The position numbers and the translations under genes are program-made. The notes under the pieces were generated by a model, which worked only from the letters and a program-made list of their open reading frames with translations, did no database searches and was not told the DNA's origin. From positions 1-48,749 of the IMG/VR virus record IMGVR_UViG_3300033150_001344: a stretch of DNA of 48,749 bases; one strand, written 5' to 3'. This document shows, piece by piece, positions 15,588-23,205 of this stretch. This stretch comes from a virus. Position 1 is the first letter of the stretch; each line of letters starts with the position of its first letter.

Positions 15588-16352
15588 ATGGCAGAAGAAT
15601 ATGATTCCGCTTTAGCTGTAAGAGGAAATGTTTTAGATGGCGACACAATATACCCAGAAAACACTATTTTAATATCCGGTGGAAGCGATGGAACAAACTA
15701 CAAACAAATAAGTGTTGATTCAAGTGGTAGGCAGTTAGTTGTTGGACCAGCTGATGATGGCAGTGCTGTTGTCGGAAGTCCTGTTTTAACTGCTGGTAAA
15801 TATGAAGCAACACCAGATAGTGTAGATGATGGAGATGTTGTAACACTTTCACTCGACAGCTATGGAAGAACAATAGTCGTTGGACAAGTAGCAGATGGAA
15901 GTGCAATTGATGCTACAGCTTACCCTGTTTTGATAGCAGGACAAGATGGAACTAATGTTCAGGCGTTGAAAACAGACAGCACAGGAAGATTAGCAGTAGT
16001 TGTTGGTGGTGGCGTAAAAGATGGTATTGACTATGCCTCAGCTAACTTGGTAAAAGATACACCTACTACTGTTATTAGCAAAGCAGGTGCTTGTGTTGTA
16101 ACAAGAATAATGGTAAGTGGCAGTGCATTAATGAAAGTGGATGTTAAGTATGGAACAACTCTATCAGAAACAACAAAGTTTGTAAAGTATAATTCACCAG
16201 CAAATCCAAATGTTGAGTTTATCTTTCCAAACGGTTTGGAGATAGGAACTGATGAAACAATACTTGTGGAATGCACTAATTTAGAGAACAGAGCAAGTCC
16301 AGCATCAGATTTCACTGCACACGCAACAATCTTCACAGAAGTTACAGTATAA
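15588..16352 (+). CDS. beta-repeat structural protein
   Basis: 254 residues from the ATG after GGAGGTAATT. Residues ~25-140 contain three D-S-x-G-R-x-x-V-V repeats (ISVDSSGRQLVVG, LSLDSYGRTIVVG, LKTDSTGRLAVVV), each following a 'pv..aG.dGtn' strand. The remainder (SANLVKDTPTTVISKAGACVVTRIMVSG...) looks like a beta sandwich similar in style to the C-terminal half of the protein encoded at 14706. Probably a virion surface or fibre protein; related in repeat type to the proteins on either side. Confidence 0.6.
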   Translation: MAEEYDSALAVRGNVLDGDTIYPENTILISGGSDGTNYKQISVDSSGRQLVVGPADDGSAVVGSPVLTAGKYEATPDSVDDGDVVTLSLDSYGRTIVVGQVADGSAIDATAYPVLIAGQDGTNVQALKTDSTGRLAVVVGGGVKDGIDYASANLVKDTPTTVISKAGACVVTRIMVSGSALMKVDVKYGTTLSETTKFVKYNSPANPNVEFIFPNGLEIGTDETILVECTNLENRASPASDFTAHATIFTEVTV

Positions 16353-16359
16353 AATTAAA

Positions 16360-16366
16360 TTTTTTT
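16360..16366 (+). terminator. T7 tract between structural cassettes
   Basis: Seven T residues flanked by AATTAAA and AATTAAAAATT lie in the 39-base gap after the stop. Weak archaeal-type terminator candidate. Confidence 0.3.
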
Positions 16367-16391
16367 AATTAAAAATTAGTTAGGAGGCGAG

Positions 16392-16631
16392 ATGCCAGAC
16401 AAAGGAGAGTGGGACTTACCCACTTATAAGATAGAGAAAAAGAAGTTAGAGAATAAAAAAGAGCATTTATTGATAGAGTTAGAAAAGGCAAAGCTAACCA
16501 AAAGAGAAGTAGAGCTTACACTATCAGAGTATGACACAAAAATCCAAGAACTCAACTATCAAATAGAGCAGATAGAAAAACAAATATCTTGGTGTATGTC
16601 AAGAATAAAAGCAAAAGAAAATGGTCTATAA
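16392..16631 (+). CDS. small coiled-coil protein B
   Basis: 79 residues with heptad character throughout (YKIEKKKLENKKEHLLIELEKAKLTKREVELTLSEYDTKIQELNYQIEQIEKQI). AGGAGGCGAG precedes the ATG. Equivalent in size and position to coiled-coil protein A; its 3' end overlaps the next beta-repeat gene by 11 bases. Confidence 0.6.
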   Translation: MPDKGEWDLPTYKIEKKKLENKKEHLLIELEKAKLTKREVELTLSEYDTKIQELNYQIEQIEKQISWCMSRIKAKENGL

Positions 16632-17358
16632 AGGCACAGGGGATGTAAGTATAAGAGATGAGTATAGTGATGTTTATGCAGATGTTGATAATAGAACTAC
16701 AACTGCTAAAGGTTTAAACACACTAACAATAGGTGAGTATAGGTCATCTGCTTTTACACTTACAGATGGCCAAGTTGCACCTTTACAAATCACAAACAGT
16801 GGAAGGTTGAAGGTAGATGCCGAAATTACAGCAGGAGTTAGCAATCAAATACAAGTAAAAAATAGTAGTGGAACAAGTATTGATGTCAGCTGGGAGCAAG
16901 GAGAAAATAGAATGCCTATTCCAGTTGGAATAGTAGATGCTTATAACTTTCAAAACGCCGCAAATGTAGATGCTTCTGGAAGATTACAAGTTATGATTCC
17001 ACCACCTGCAACACCAGAAGGAAAAACACGTGTTGTTAAAACTGAATATTCAAACCTTGATGGAACTCAAGATAATGTATATGTAATACCAAATGGCGAA
17101 ACACTTACACTGCAGAGGTTTAATGCAGGAGGAGAATGTGATTCAGACACAGGAAATGTTGTTGAGCTTTGGTATGACCCGAATGGAAATGGTGCAGATA
17201 TGGAGATAATTGATGTTATTTTTTGCAGTGGAACTTCATCACAACATGATTTAAATGTGGATTATGTTGGAGATGGAGTAAAAGCAATAAGAATGAGAAG
17301 AAAAAGGTTAAGTGGTGGAGCTAAATGGGTATTCGGCAGATGGGAGGGCTTCTACTAA
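16621..17358 (+). CDS. beta-repeat structural protein
   Basis: 245 residues. The first ~135 have repeats of the same kind as its neighbours (QITNSGRLKVD, VKNSSGTSIDV, VDASGRLQVMI). The C-terminal ~110 (TRVVKTEYSNLDGTQDNVYVIPNGETLTLQRFNAGGEC...) form a beta-sandwich-like domain ending WVFGRWEGFY. Two Cys (GGECDS, VIFCSG) could form a disulfide. Probably a virion protein in the same assembly as the preceding two. Confidence 0.6.
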   Translation: MVYKGTGDVSIRDEYSDVYADVDNRTTTAKGLNTLTIGEYRSSAFTLTDGQVAPLQITNSGRLKVDAEITAGVSNQIQVKNSSGTSIDVSWEQGENRMPIPVGIVDAYNFQNAANVDASGRLQVMIPPPATPEGKTRVVKTEYSNLDGTQDNVYVIPNGETLTLQRFNAGGECDSDTGNVVELWYDPNGNGADMEIIDVIFCSGTSSQHDLNVDYVGDGVKAIRMRRKRLSGGAKWVFGRWEGFY

Positions 17359-18705
17359 ATGGAGATTAAAACAACTTGGTCGGAAGTGAAAAGTAGGGTA
17401 GATAACTACTCACTTAAACTCCAATACACAGAGGTAGAAAGCACTAATGTAGGAACTATCTACAATATATGGGTAATTGAGCCAGGCACAACAAGATGGT
17501 GTCAGATAGATGATGTTAACAACTCAAATGATGTAAGTGATTTTGAAACCAATTATAAAGCCAATGCAAATAAAAAAATAGACATTCCAGTCAGGCTTAC
17601 AGATGGCGTAAATGATGTTGATATTATACTACAAGATGGAGTAAGCAGGTTAGCAACAGATAGTGTAGTTACTGTTAAAGAATTGTTAAGCTTTGATGAT
17701 TATGCTGATAGCTTTTTTAGGATAACAAACGCAGGCAGTGCTGGTGATACAATTAATGTAAAGATAGACCAGCCAGCAATAGTTGATGTTACTTCAACAC
17801 TTACCTCAACAGAGGCAGGTGATGTTGAAAAAACCGCACAACTAATTATGAATGACTTAAACAACGATAGCAGTTTTAAAAACAATTTTGTTGCTAAATC
17901 CCTCTACAATATGGTTTTCATTATCTCCAAAAACCAAGGAGAGGAAGGCGAGTATCCAGAAGCAGGAGATTTAACAATCACTCCAAGTGGAACAACAACT
18001 GTGCAGGTAGAAACAAATTTTGATAGAATAATTAGAAGGCAGAAGCAAGTATTGGGTGAGGCAGATAGTGTAGATAATAGATATGTAAGATTGGGGATTT
18101 ATGGTGAAGTTGGAAGCAGAACAAAAGCAGACCATCCAATAAATGTTAGTGTGAGAAAAACACTTGCCACCAAAGGCCAGATAGTGTTTGTGGATAAGTC
18201 AGTTCCAACAAACCAGATATGGTTTATAGGAGGAGTAGCAGTTGCAGATGAAGTGGCCTCAGAGTTTAGTGTATGGGAAGGCAAAGAAAGGGATAGAGTA
18301 GAAAGCTGGACAGCAGATGGCACACTCTTTACCCATGTTTTAGACTACCAATGCCTAACACATTCAAACTATCATAATATAACTGTAAATGGAGTTGGTG
18401 GCTATACAGAAGGAGATGATTATGTTATAGAGGACTACCCAGATGATGAAACAAAATCACAATTAAGATGGATAAACACATCCAATACACCAGCAAGTGG
18501 TGATGTAGTTGAAATCACATACGATGCTGTGATAAGAAGGGTAGCATTGTTTGTTCAAGCAGAAAGCTCACAAGAGTATTATTTCCAAGCACCAATTAAA
18601 TTAGAGCCAAATGGCTTTATATTGGCAATAGTTGAGAACAAATCGGCGAATGCGGCTGTTGTAATTTGTAATATTTCAGGATTTTATGAGGAGTTGATAG
18701 TATGA
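17359..18705 (+). CDS. large beta-rich structural protein
   Basis: 448 residues starting right after the preceding stop. The N-terminal ~75 (TWSEVKSRVDNYSLKLQYTE...DFETNYKANANKKIDI) is paralogous to the N-terminus of the next protein. Further on there is a module of the type 'NGVGGYTEGDDYVIED...SQLRWIN...GDVVEITYDA' (~345-395), also seen in the baseplate J protein of this virus. The rest is beta-rich. Likely a fibre or surface protein; exact role unknown. Confidence 0.6.
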   Translation: MEIKTTWSEVKSRVDNYSLKLQYTEVESTNVGTIYNIWVIEPGTTRWCQIDDVNNSNDVSDFETNYKANANKKIDIPVRLTDGVNDVDIILQDGVSRLATDSVVTVKELLSFDDYADSFFRITNAGSAGDTINVKIDQPAIVDVTSTLTSTEAGDVEKTAQLIMNDLNNDSSFKNNFVAKSLYNMVFIISKNQGEEGEYPEAGDLTITPSGTTTVQVETNFDRIIRRQKQVLGEADSVDNRYVRLGIYGEVGSRTKADHPINVSVRKTLATKGQIVFVDKSVPTNQIWFIGGVAVADEVASEFSVWEGKERDRVESWTADGTLFTHVLDYQCLTHSNYHNITVNGVGGYTEGDDYVIEDYPDDETKSQLRWINTSNTPASGDVVEITYDAVIRRVALFVQAESSQEYYFQAPIKLEPNGFILAIVENKSANAAVVICNISGFYEELIV

Positions 18706-19490
18706 ATAATATAAATTTAACTTGGACAGAGTTTAAAAATATGGTAGAAAAGAAGAAGTTGAAAATCCAATACGAGGAGTTGGATAATTTATATAAACTC
18801 TTTGCTTCAGAAGATGGAATAACATACACAGCTCAAATATTTAAAAACATAGACTGGCTAACAGAAGCACCAGATTGGGATTGGGAATCAGATAAAACTG
18901 ATTTTGAAACTAACTACAAACCAAATGCAAATGAGCCAATAAAATTAAAATCCCCAGATGGAAAGGAAAAACTGCTATCTTTAAGCCGACCAGAGAACAC
19001 AACAACATTCTTCACAACATCTGGTGATGATACAACCAATAATTTAATAGGCGAAGGCAAAAGAATTGAATGGGACTTCTCAAACACAGATGATGAGGTA
19101 ACTGCTCCAACTGGGTATAAGAGAAAGAGGATAGAATTTAAATTTATAGACCCTGTTTGGATTAAAGAAGGAACAGTTTATTTTTACAATGCAAAGAAAG
19201 GAAGCTATATTGATTTTTTTGTAGTATGTCCAGCAGGGGAGTATTATTATGATAATAGTGGTAGTTTAAAACAAGCCACTGAAGATACAAAAATAACCCA
19301 TTGGGTTGTGAAGCATCCAATGCAAGATAGTGTTCCAATGGGAGATGAACTCAACACAGAAGCCGCAACAGAAAACGCTGTGCCAACAAATTATAAGTTT
19401 TGGGTAGAGGTAACTGTTCCAGATAGTGATACAGATAGCAATGGTGTTGTTGAGTTGGAAATGTATAGGGAAAGAACTGTAGTGTTGTAG
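18702..19490 (+). CDS. beta-rich structural protein paralogous to its neighbour
   Basis: 262 residues, overlapping the preceding gene by 4 bases (ATGA). Its N-terminal TWTEFKNMVEKKKLKIQYEE...DFETNYKPNANEPIKL matches the previous protein, so the domain arose by duplication. The remainder has Trp/Tyr-rich strands (RIEWDFSNTDDEVTAPTGYKRKRIEFKFIDPVW, GTVYFYNAKKGSYIDFFVVCPAGEYYYD). Candidate receptor-binding or surface protein. Confidence 0.6.
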   Translation: MNNINLTWTEFKNMVEKKKLKIQYEELDNLYKLFASEDGITYTAQIFKNIDWLTEAPDWDWESDKTDFETNYKPNANEPIKLKSPDGKEKLLSLSRPENTTTFFTTSGDDTTNNLIGEGKRIEWDFSNTDDEVTAPTGYKRKRIEFKFIDPVWIKEGTVYFYNAKKGSYIDFFVVCPAGEYYYDNSGSLKQATEDTKITHWVVKHPMQDSVPMGDELNTEAATENAVPTNYKFWVEVTVPDSDTDSNGVVELEMYRERTVVL

Positions 19491-19502
19491 AGGTAGGTTA
19501 AA

Positions 19503-20018
19503 ATGCCAATTTATAATATAGAGGAATTGAAAAAAATACTAAAACCAGGAGATGTAATAAATGTTCATGGAGATAGCTTAATTAGTAAGATAATTAGAGT
19601 GATAACCCAGAGCTACTGGAACCATAGTGTGATGTATATTGGTGATGGAAAGATAATAGGAGCTAATGCAAGATATGTAGAGATAGAAGATTTAAATAAA
19701 TATAAAAACCACGAGATAAGAATTTACAGGCATAAGTATGCAAAGAAAGCTGATTTGGATAAAATAGTGGCAATGGCAATGGGTTATGAAGGTAGAAAGT
19801 ATGATTACTGGCAATTGCTATATTTAGGCTGGCTATTTATCACTGGAAAGCGAGGCAATGCTAGAGAAATAGGCAGTAAGAATAGATTTATCTGCTCCGA
19901 GTTAGTAGCAAAACCTTACTACACTTTTGGCTATCCTGTTATTAAAAAATATGACTACACACAAATAAGCCCAGCTGATTTTGATTTAAGCAAAAACTTT
20001 AAAAGGTTAGAAATATGA
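19503..20018 (+). CDS. permuted NlpC/P60 (YiiX/C92-like) cysteine hydrolase
   Basis: 171 residues. The opening LKPGDVINVHGDSLISKIIRVITQSYWNHSVMYIGDGKIIGA and the later FICSELVAKPYY are signatures of the circularly permuted papain-like amidase group, with His41 (WNHSVMYIGDG) before Cys131 (ICSEL). Such enzymes cut amide bonds in cell-wall peptides or lipids. No signal peptide is seen; with the holin 5 kb upstream it is a candidate lysin, or a virion-borne entry enzyme given its structural neighbours. AGAGGTAGGTT precedes the ATG. Confidence 0.75.
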   Translation: MPIYNIEELKKILKPGDVINVHGDSLISKIIRVITQSYWNHSVMYIGDGKIIGANARYVEIEDLNKYKNHEIRIYRHKYAKKADLDKIVAMAMGYEGRKYDYWQLLYLGWLFITGKRGNAREIGSKNRFICSELVAKPYYTFGYPVIKKYDYTQISPADFDLSKNFKRLEI

Positions 20019-20027
20019 GGTGTTAAG

Positions 20028-21173
20028 ATGACAAAAATAATCAAATACCCAAACCCAGATGTAAGTCAGTTAGAAGTAAGCTACTTAACAGAAGATAAAA
20101 ACGCAGGAGAAACAACACTTACTGTGCAGAATACAACTGGTTTCTCTCCAGATGATTATATTATTATAGAGCAAGTTGGAAATGAATATGCAGAAATGCA
20201 CCAAATAGATAGCATAGCAGATATATCAACTTTGGTTTTAAAAACACCAATCCAACACTCACATGGTAAGCTAACTAAAATAATAAAAACCCTTTTCAAC
20301 CAAGTAAGGTTGTATAGAAGTGCAGATGGCACTAACTACACTTTAATTCAAACTAAAGAGATAAACTGGCAGGACAAATACAACCAAGTTGTTTTTGTTG
20401 ATACAACTGGTTCTGATGAGTATTGGTATAAAGTGGAGTATTTTAACTCTACAAATAGTTTAAGTATATTTAGCTCACCAATTAAAACTCCAACAAAGAT
20501 TGGCTATCTTACAGTAGAGGAGTTTAAAAGAGAAACAGGAATAAAAGGTGATGATGATACTATTGCTCACGCACTCAAATATGGCTCGCAAGAGATATTT
20601 AGAAAGCTATTCACAGGCAGGCAGTGGAAAACAGCTACCCCTAATACAGAGTTTGAGCTTCCAGTTGAGGTTTTAGAATTTGCTGATGCTAATTTAGATG
20701 GTATTATAGATAGAGATGATTTCTTGGTTTGGGAAGAAGATGTAGATGGAGTAAGAACTTACGTGACCTCTGATATAGCAAGTATAGATGTGGATAGGCA
20801 TATAATAACCTTCAACAACCCACACCCTGCTCCTAACAAAACATTAGTGTTTGAATACCAGCTTACTTATAGAAAGTTGGTTGAGTTAGATGAGGCATTG
20901 AGAAGGTTGAATATGCTTTTCGCTGTTAATTATTTGTTTAGGAACATACCCTTCAAAAGATTGCAGAGAGGAATTGGAAGTTGGAGTATAAATGGGGTAA
21001 GTGTTAATTTTGAAAGCAGTATGCTAACTGATGTGATTAAATCCAATAGTGAGGAAATAAACCACATCATTGGTATGATTGGTAGAATATACTCCAAAAA
21101 GACAGCAATAAGAAAGCCAACTCCTGTTGGGCTATCTTATATAAAATCTACTCTTAATTTCAAATCATCATAA
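20028..21173 (+). CDS. head-tail connector protein with N-terminal beta domain and calcium-binding loop
   Basis: 381 residues. Residues ~1-155 are a beta-rich N-terminal extension (SYLTEDKNAGETTLTVQNTTGFSPDDYIIIEQ...). From ~160 on (YLTVEEFKRETGIKGDDDTIAHALKYGSQEIFRKLFTGRQW) it looks like a phage gp6/DUF3199-type adaptor that docks on the portal. Residues 220-231 read DANLDGIIDRDD, a textbook EF-hand/dockerin calcium loop. Place before closure and tail-completion genes fits the connector role. Confidence 0.6.
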   Translation: MTKIIKYPNPDVSQLEVSYLTEDKNAGETTLTVQNTTGFSPDDYIIIEQVGNEYAEMHQIDSIADISTLVLKTPIQHSHGKLTKIIKTLFNQVRLYRSADGTNYTLIQTKEINWQDKYNQVVFVDTTGSDEYWYKVEYFNSTNSLSIFSSPIKTPTKIGYLTVEEFKRETGIKGDDDTIAHALKYGSQEIFRKLFTGRQWKTATPNTEFELPVEVLEFADANLDGIIDRDDFLVWEEDVDGVRTYVTSDIASIDVDRHIITFNNPHPAPNKTLVFEYQLTYRKLVELDEALRRLNMLFAVNYLFRNIPFKRLQRGIGSWSINGVSVNFESSMLTDVIKSNSEEINHIIGMIGRIYSKKTAIRKPTPVGLSYIKSTLNFKSS

Positions 21174-21175
21174 TT

Positions 21176-21580
21176 ATGGACGAATATTATGAAGAAGACT
21201 TCGACTTAAATGTAGACGAAGTCAGAGAGGATTTTGAATACCTTTGGAGTAAGAATATAGTAGAGTGCGAACTAATAAGAGAGGAGAATCCACAAGCTGG
21301 CGACTACTTCAGAGAAGGCGAAAGCCCTGTAGAAGTAAGGCGGAAGATTTGGCTAAACATTCAAGGCATATCTTCTGATATGTATAGGAGAGTAAGTTCT
21401 GGTTTAATCACCCCTGATGCCACTTTACACGCCTTTGCCAAGTGGGATGAGGATTTGAATAATTTAGATATAATTAAAATTGGTAAATGGCAGTATAGAA
21501 TAGAAGGGTTGAATAAATCACAATACGCAGGGCAGTATGTTTTCCAAGACTTTGATTTAAAGAGGGTAGATAAGGATTAA
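21176..21580 (+). CDS. putative head-closure (stopper) protein
   Basis: 134 residues, acidic at the N-terminus. The order connector, this gene, HK97 gp10-like gene and terminator-like gene is the usual phage order, suggesting that it is the stopper joining connector and tail. The middle (VEVRRKIWLNIQGISSDMYRRVSSGLITPDATLHAFAKWDEDL) and the final strand-rich part (KIGKWQYRIEGLNKSQYAGQYVFQDFDLKRV) fit a small beta-barrel. Assigned from context, not from clear motifs. Confidence 0.55.
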   Translation: MDEYYEEDFDLNVDEVREDFEYLWSKNIVECELIREENPQAGDYFREGESPVEVRRKIWLNIQGISSDMYRRVSSGLITPDATLHAFAKWDEDLNNLDIIKIGKWQYRIEGLNKSQYAGQYVFQDFDLKRVDKD

Positions 21581-21599
21581 AGCTAAAAGCTAAATACCT

Positions 21600-21690
21600 C
21601 TCAGACCTTAAATAAAGGCCTATAACAAGAGTTTTCAAACAAATAATTAATATATATTAAAAAATTGAAAAAACCTTTCATAGCCAAAGA
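21600..21690 (+). repeat. dispersed non-coding element, copy 1
   Basis: This ~90-base gap holds no gene. It begins CTCAGACCT, contains the imperfect hairpin AGACCTT-AAATA-AAGGCCT (21603-21621), then AACAAGAGTT, an AT-rich stretch and ACCTTTC-ATAGCCAAAGA. The same ordered blocks recur at 45841-45915. Confidence 0.6.
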
Positions 21691-21692
21691 AA

Positions 21693-22205
21693 ATGGTTGA
21701 TATAAAGCTTCCAAAATTAATTGATATAAATAAGGTAGATAAGGCAATACAAAAAGCTTTAGAAACAACTTATATAAGAGAGCTGATTATACGAACTCCG
21801 AAAAAGACAGGCTTTACAGCAAGTCAGTGGAGCAGTATAGCTTTAGGGAATTTTAATTATATTATAACAAACCCAGAAGGGGATACTATAACCTTTTTAG
21901 AGGAAGGAACTAAAGCTCATACTATACTGCCAAAAACAAAGAAGATGTTAAAGTTTGAGATAGAAAAACCTCCTACTTTGCGTAGCCCAGAAGAGCAAAA
22001 ACAATTCTCAAAAAAGAATGTTATCTTCTTTTTCAATAAAAGAAAGCAGGCAGTATTAGGGTTTAGTAAAGAAGGGGGTAAGTATTACTGCTATGCAAGA
22101 AAAGTAAGGCATCCAGGTTTTGAAGGCAAAAGGTTTGTAAGAAATATCCTACAAGACGAGAGTTTGTTTAGAAAGTTTGAGCAACAAATCATTAAATTCA
22201 TTTAA
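21693..22205 (+). CDS. HK97 gp10-like tail completion protein
   Basis: 170 residues. The pattern TPKKTGFTASQWSS...YIITNPEGDTITFLEEGTKAHTILPKTKKMLKF...VRHPGFEGKRFVRNILQ is characteristic of the HK97 gp10/tail-completion family: a polar patch after 'TG' and a terminal 'HPG.....F' motif. The family joins head connector and tail tube. The start has only a poor ribosome-binding site (ATAGCCAAAGAAA), since the dispersed element lies just upstream. Confidence 0.75.
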   Translation: MVDIKLPKLIDINKVDKAIQKALETTYIRELIIRTPKKTGFTASQWSSIALGNFNYIITNPEGDTITFLEEGTKAHTILPKTKKMLKFEIEKPPTLRSPEEQKQFSKKNVIFFFNKRKQAVLGFSKEGGKYYCYARKVRHPGFEGKRFVRNILQDESLFRKFEQQIIKFI

Positions 22206-22219
22206 TTATTTTTAAATAC
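22204..22219 (+). promoter_or_regulatory. TATA-like promoter motif before the tail module
   Basis: AATTATTTTTAAATAC starts inside the TAA of the tail-completion gene. It is followed by a ~95-base leader with a hairpin before the next ATG. Confidence 0.55.
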
Positions 22220-22246
22220 TTTAACAAACTTACAATTCATATCAAC

Positions 22247-22264
22247 AAGCCGAATGACCGGCTT
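22247..22264 (+). promoter_or_regulatory. leader hairpin upstream of the tail terminator gene
   Basis: AAGCCG-AATGAC-CGGCTT is a perfect 6-bp stem with a 6-base loop, unusually GC-rich for this genome. A second weak stem, CCC-TAATGACT-GGG, follows next to the ribosome-binding site (GGGAGGT) at ~22292-22305. ATGACCGG and ATGACTGG are repeated in the two. It could be an RNA element controlling translation. Confidence 0.45.
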
Positions 22265-22315
22265 AAAATATTGTATAGAATAGTAAATCCCTAATGACTG
22301 GGAGGTTAAGATAGA

Positions 22316-22954
22316 ATGACTACCATACTAAAAGGAAGAACGCATTTGAGCTTTCAGCCAATGCAACAATTATATAATCTTATTTCTGATAAAGTTACTG
22401 ATATAAATGCAATAAGAAGGGCAAAACCAACAGCAAGAGAACGTCAGTGGATTTATCCTACTACACCAGAGGCAAATGATGAGAATTACCCAAGAATAGC
22501 GATTATAAATGAGAATGTAAGGTTTGAGGAATATGGTAGTGGAAGATGGATAGGTTATGAGAGGAATAATGTAAATGAGGTTGAGCATATTGTTTTTGGC
22601 AAGGTTGCTATACTTCCTATTACAATAGGGGTTTTTGTTAAGAAAAGGCAACGCCATGAAGTAGAATATTATGATGGCACAACTCATGTTGTTCAAAATA
22701 CAAAACAGAGTGATTATTTAGGCGAGAAGATAGCCAAAATGATAGAGATGTGGCGAGAAGTATATTTTATTCCATATAATATGGATATAACAATCACAGG
22801 AATAACAAGGAGTTATGATGATAGTGAGTATTTGATAGCAAAGAATATAGAGGCAGAGATAGTAATGTTAGATGAATGGGAGATTGATTTAACTGACCCA
22901 GATTCAACAGCAGATGTTATTAAAAACATAGACCTAACAATAAATCCATATTAA
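22316..22954 (+). CDS. putative tail terminator protein
   Basis: 212 residues, alpha/beta, with an acidic C-terminus. Placed between the gp10-like gene and the sheath, where the tail terminator is normally encoded. The central GKVAILPITIGVFVKKRQRHEVEYYDG...LGEKIAKMIEMWREV fits a small fold with strands and a helix. Assignment rests on gene order. GGGAGGTTAAGAT precedes the ATG. Confidence 0.55.
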   Translation: MTTILKGRTHLSFQPMQQLYNLISDKVTDINAIRRAKPTARERQWIYPTTPEANDENYPRIAIINENVRFEEYGSGRWIGYERNNVNEVEHIVFGKVAILPITIGVFVKKRQRHEVEYYDGTTHVVQNTKQSDYLGEKIAKMIEMWREVYFIPYNMDITITGITRSYDDSEYLIAKNIEAEIVMLDEWEIDLTDPDSTADVIKNIDLTINPY

Positions 22955-22973
22955 AAATAAATGGGGTGTTAAA

Positions 22974-23204
22974 ATGGCAAAAAAGATAAGCAAAGAGAAT
23001 GTTGAGAAAGTTGAGCCAACAAAAGAACAAGACAAACTTACAATAAATGTTCCAGAACGAGAAGTAAGTATGAAGCAAAAGAAGATGAAACCGACAGAAT
23101 GGGCTATACAATTCAATGTAGACCCAAGTTTGTTTAACTATTGGGAGAACCAACTATTAACAGAAGAAGAATTTAAAAATTTAAAGGAGGAAAGAGGTGT
23201 ATAA
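22974..23204 (+). CDS. small protein preceding the sheath gene
   Basis: 76 residues. A Lys/Glu-rich N-terminus precedes a small helical C-terminal domain (KPTEWAIQFNVDPSLFNYWENQLLTEEEFKNLKEERG) of a type seen in short phage proteins near sheath or decoration genes. GGGGTG precedes the ATG. Its end supplies the GAGGTG of the sheath gene. Function unknown. Confidence 0.55.
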   Translation: MAKKISKENVEKVEPTKEQDKLTINVPEREVSMKQKKMKPTEWAIQFNVDPSLFNYWENQLLTEEEFKNLKEERGV

Positions 23205-23205
23205 A

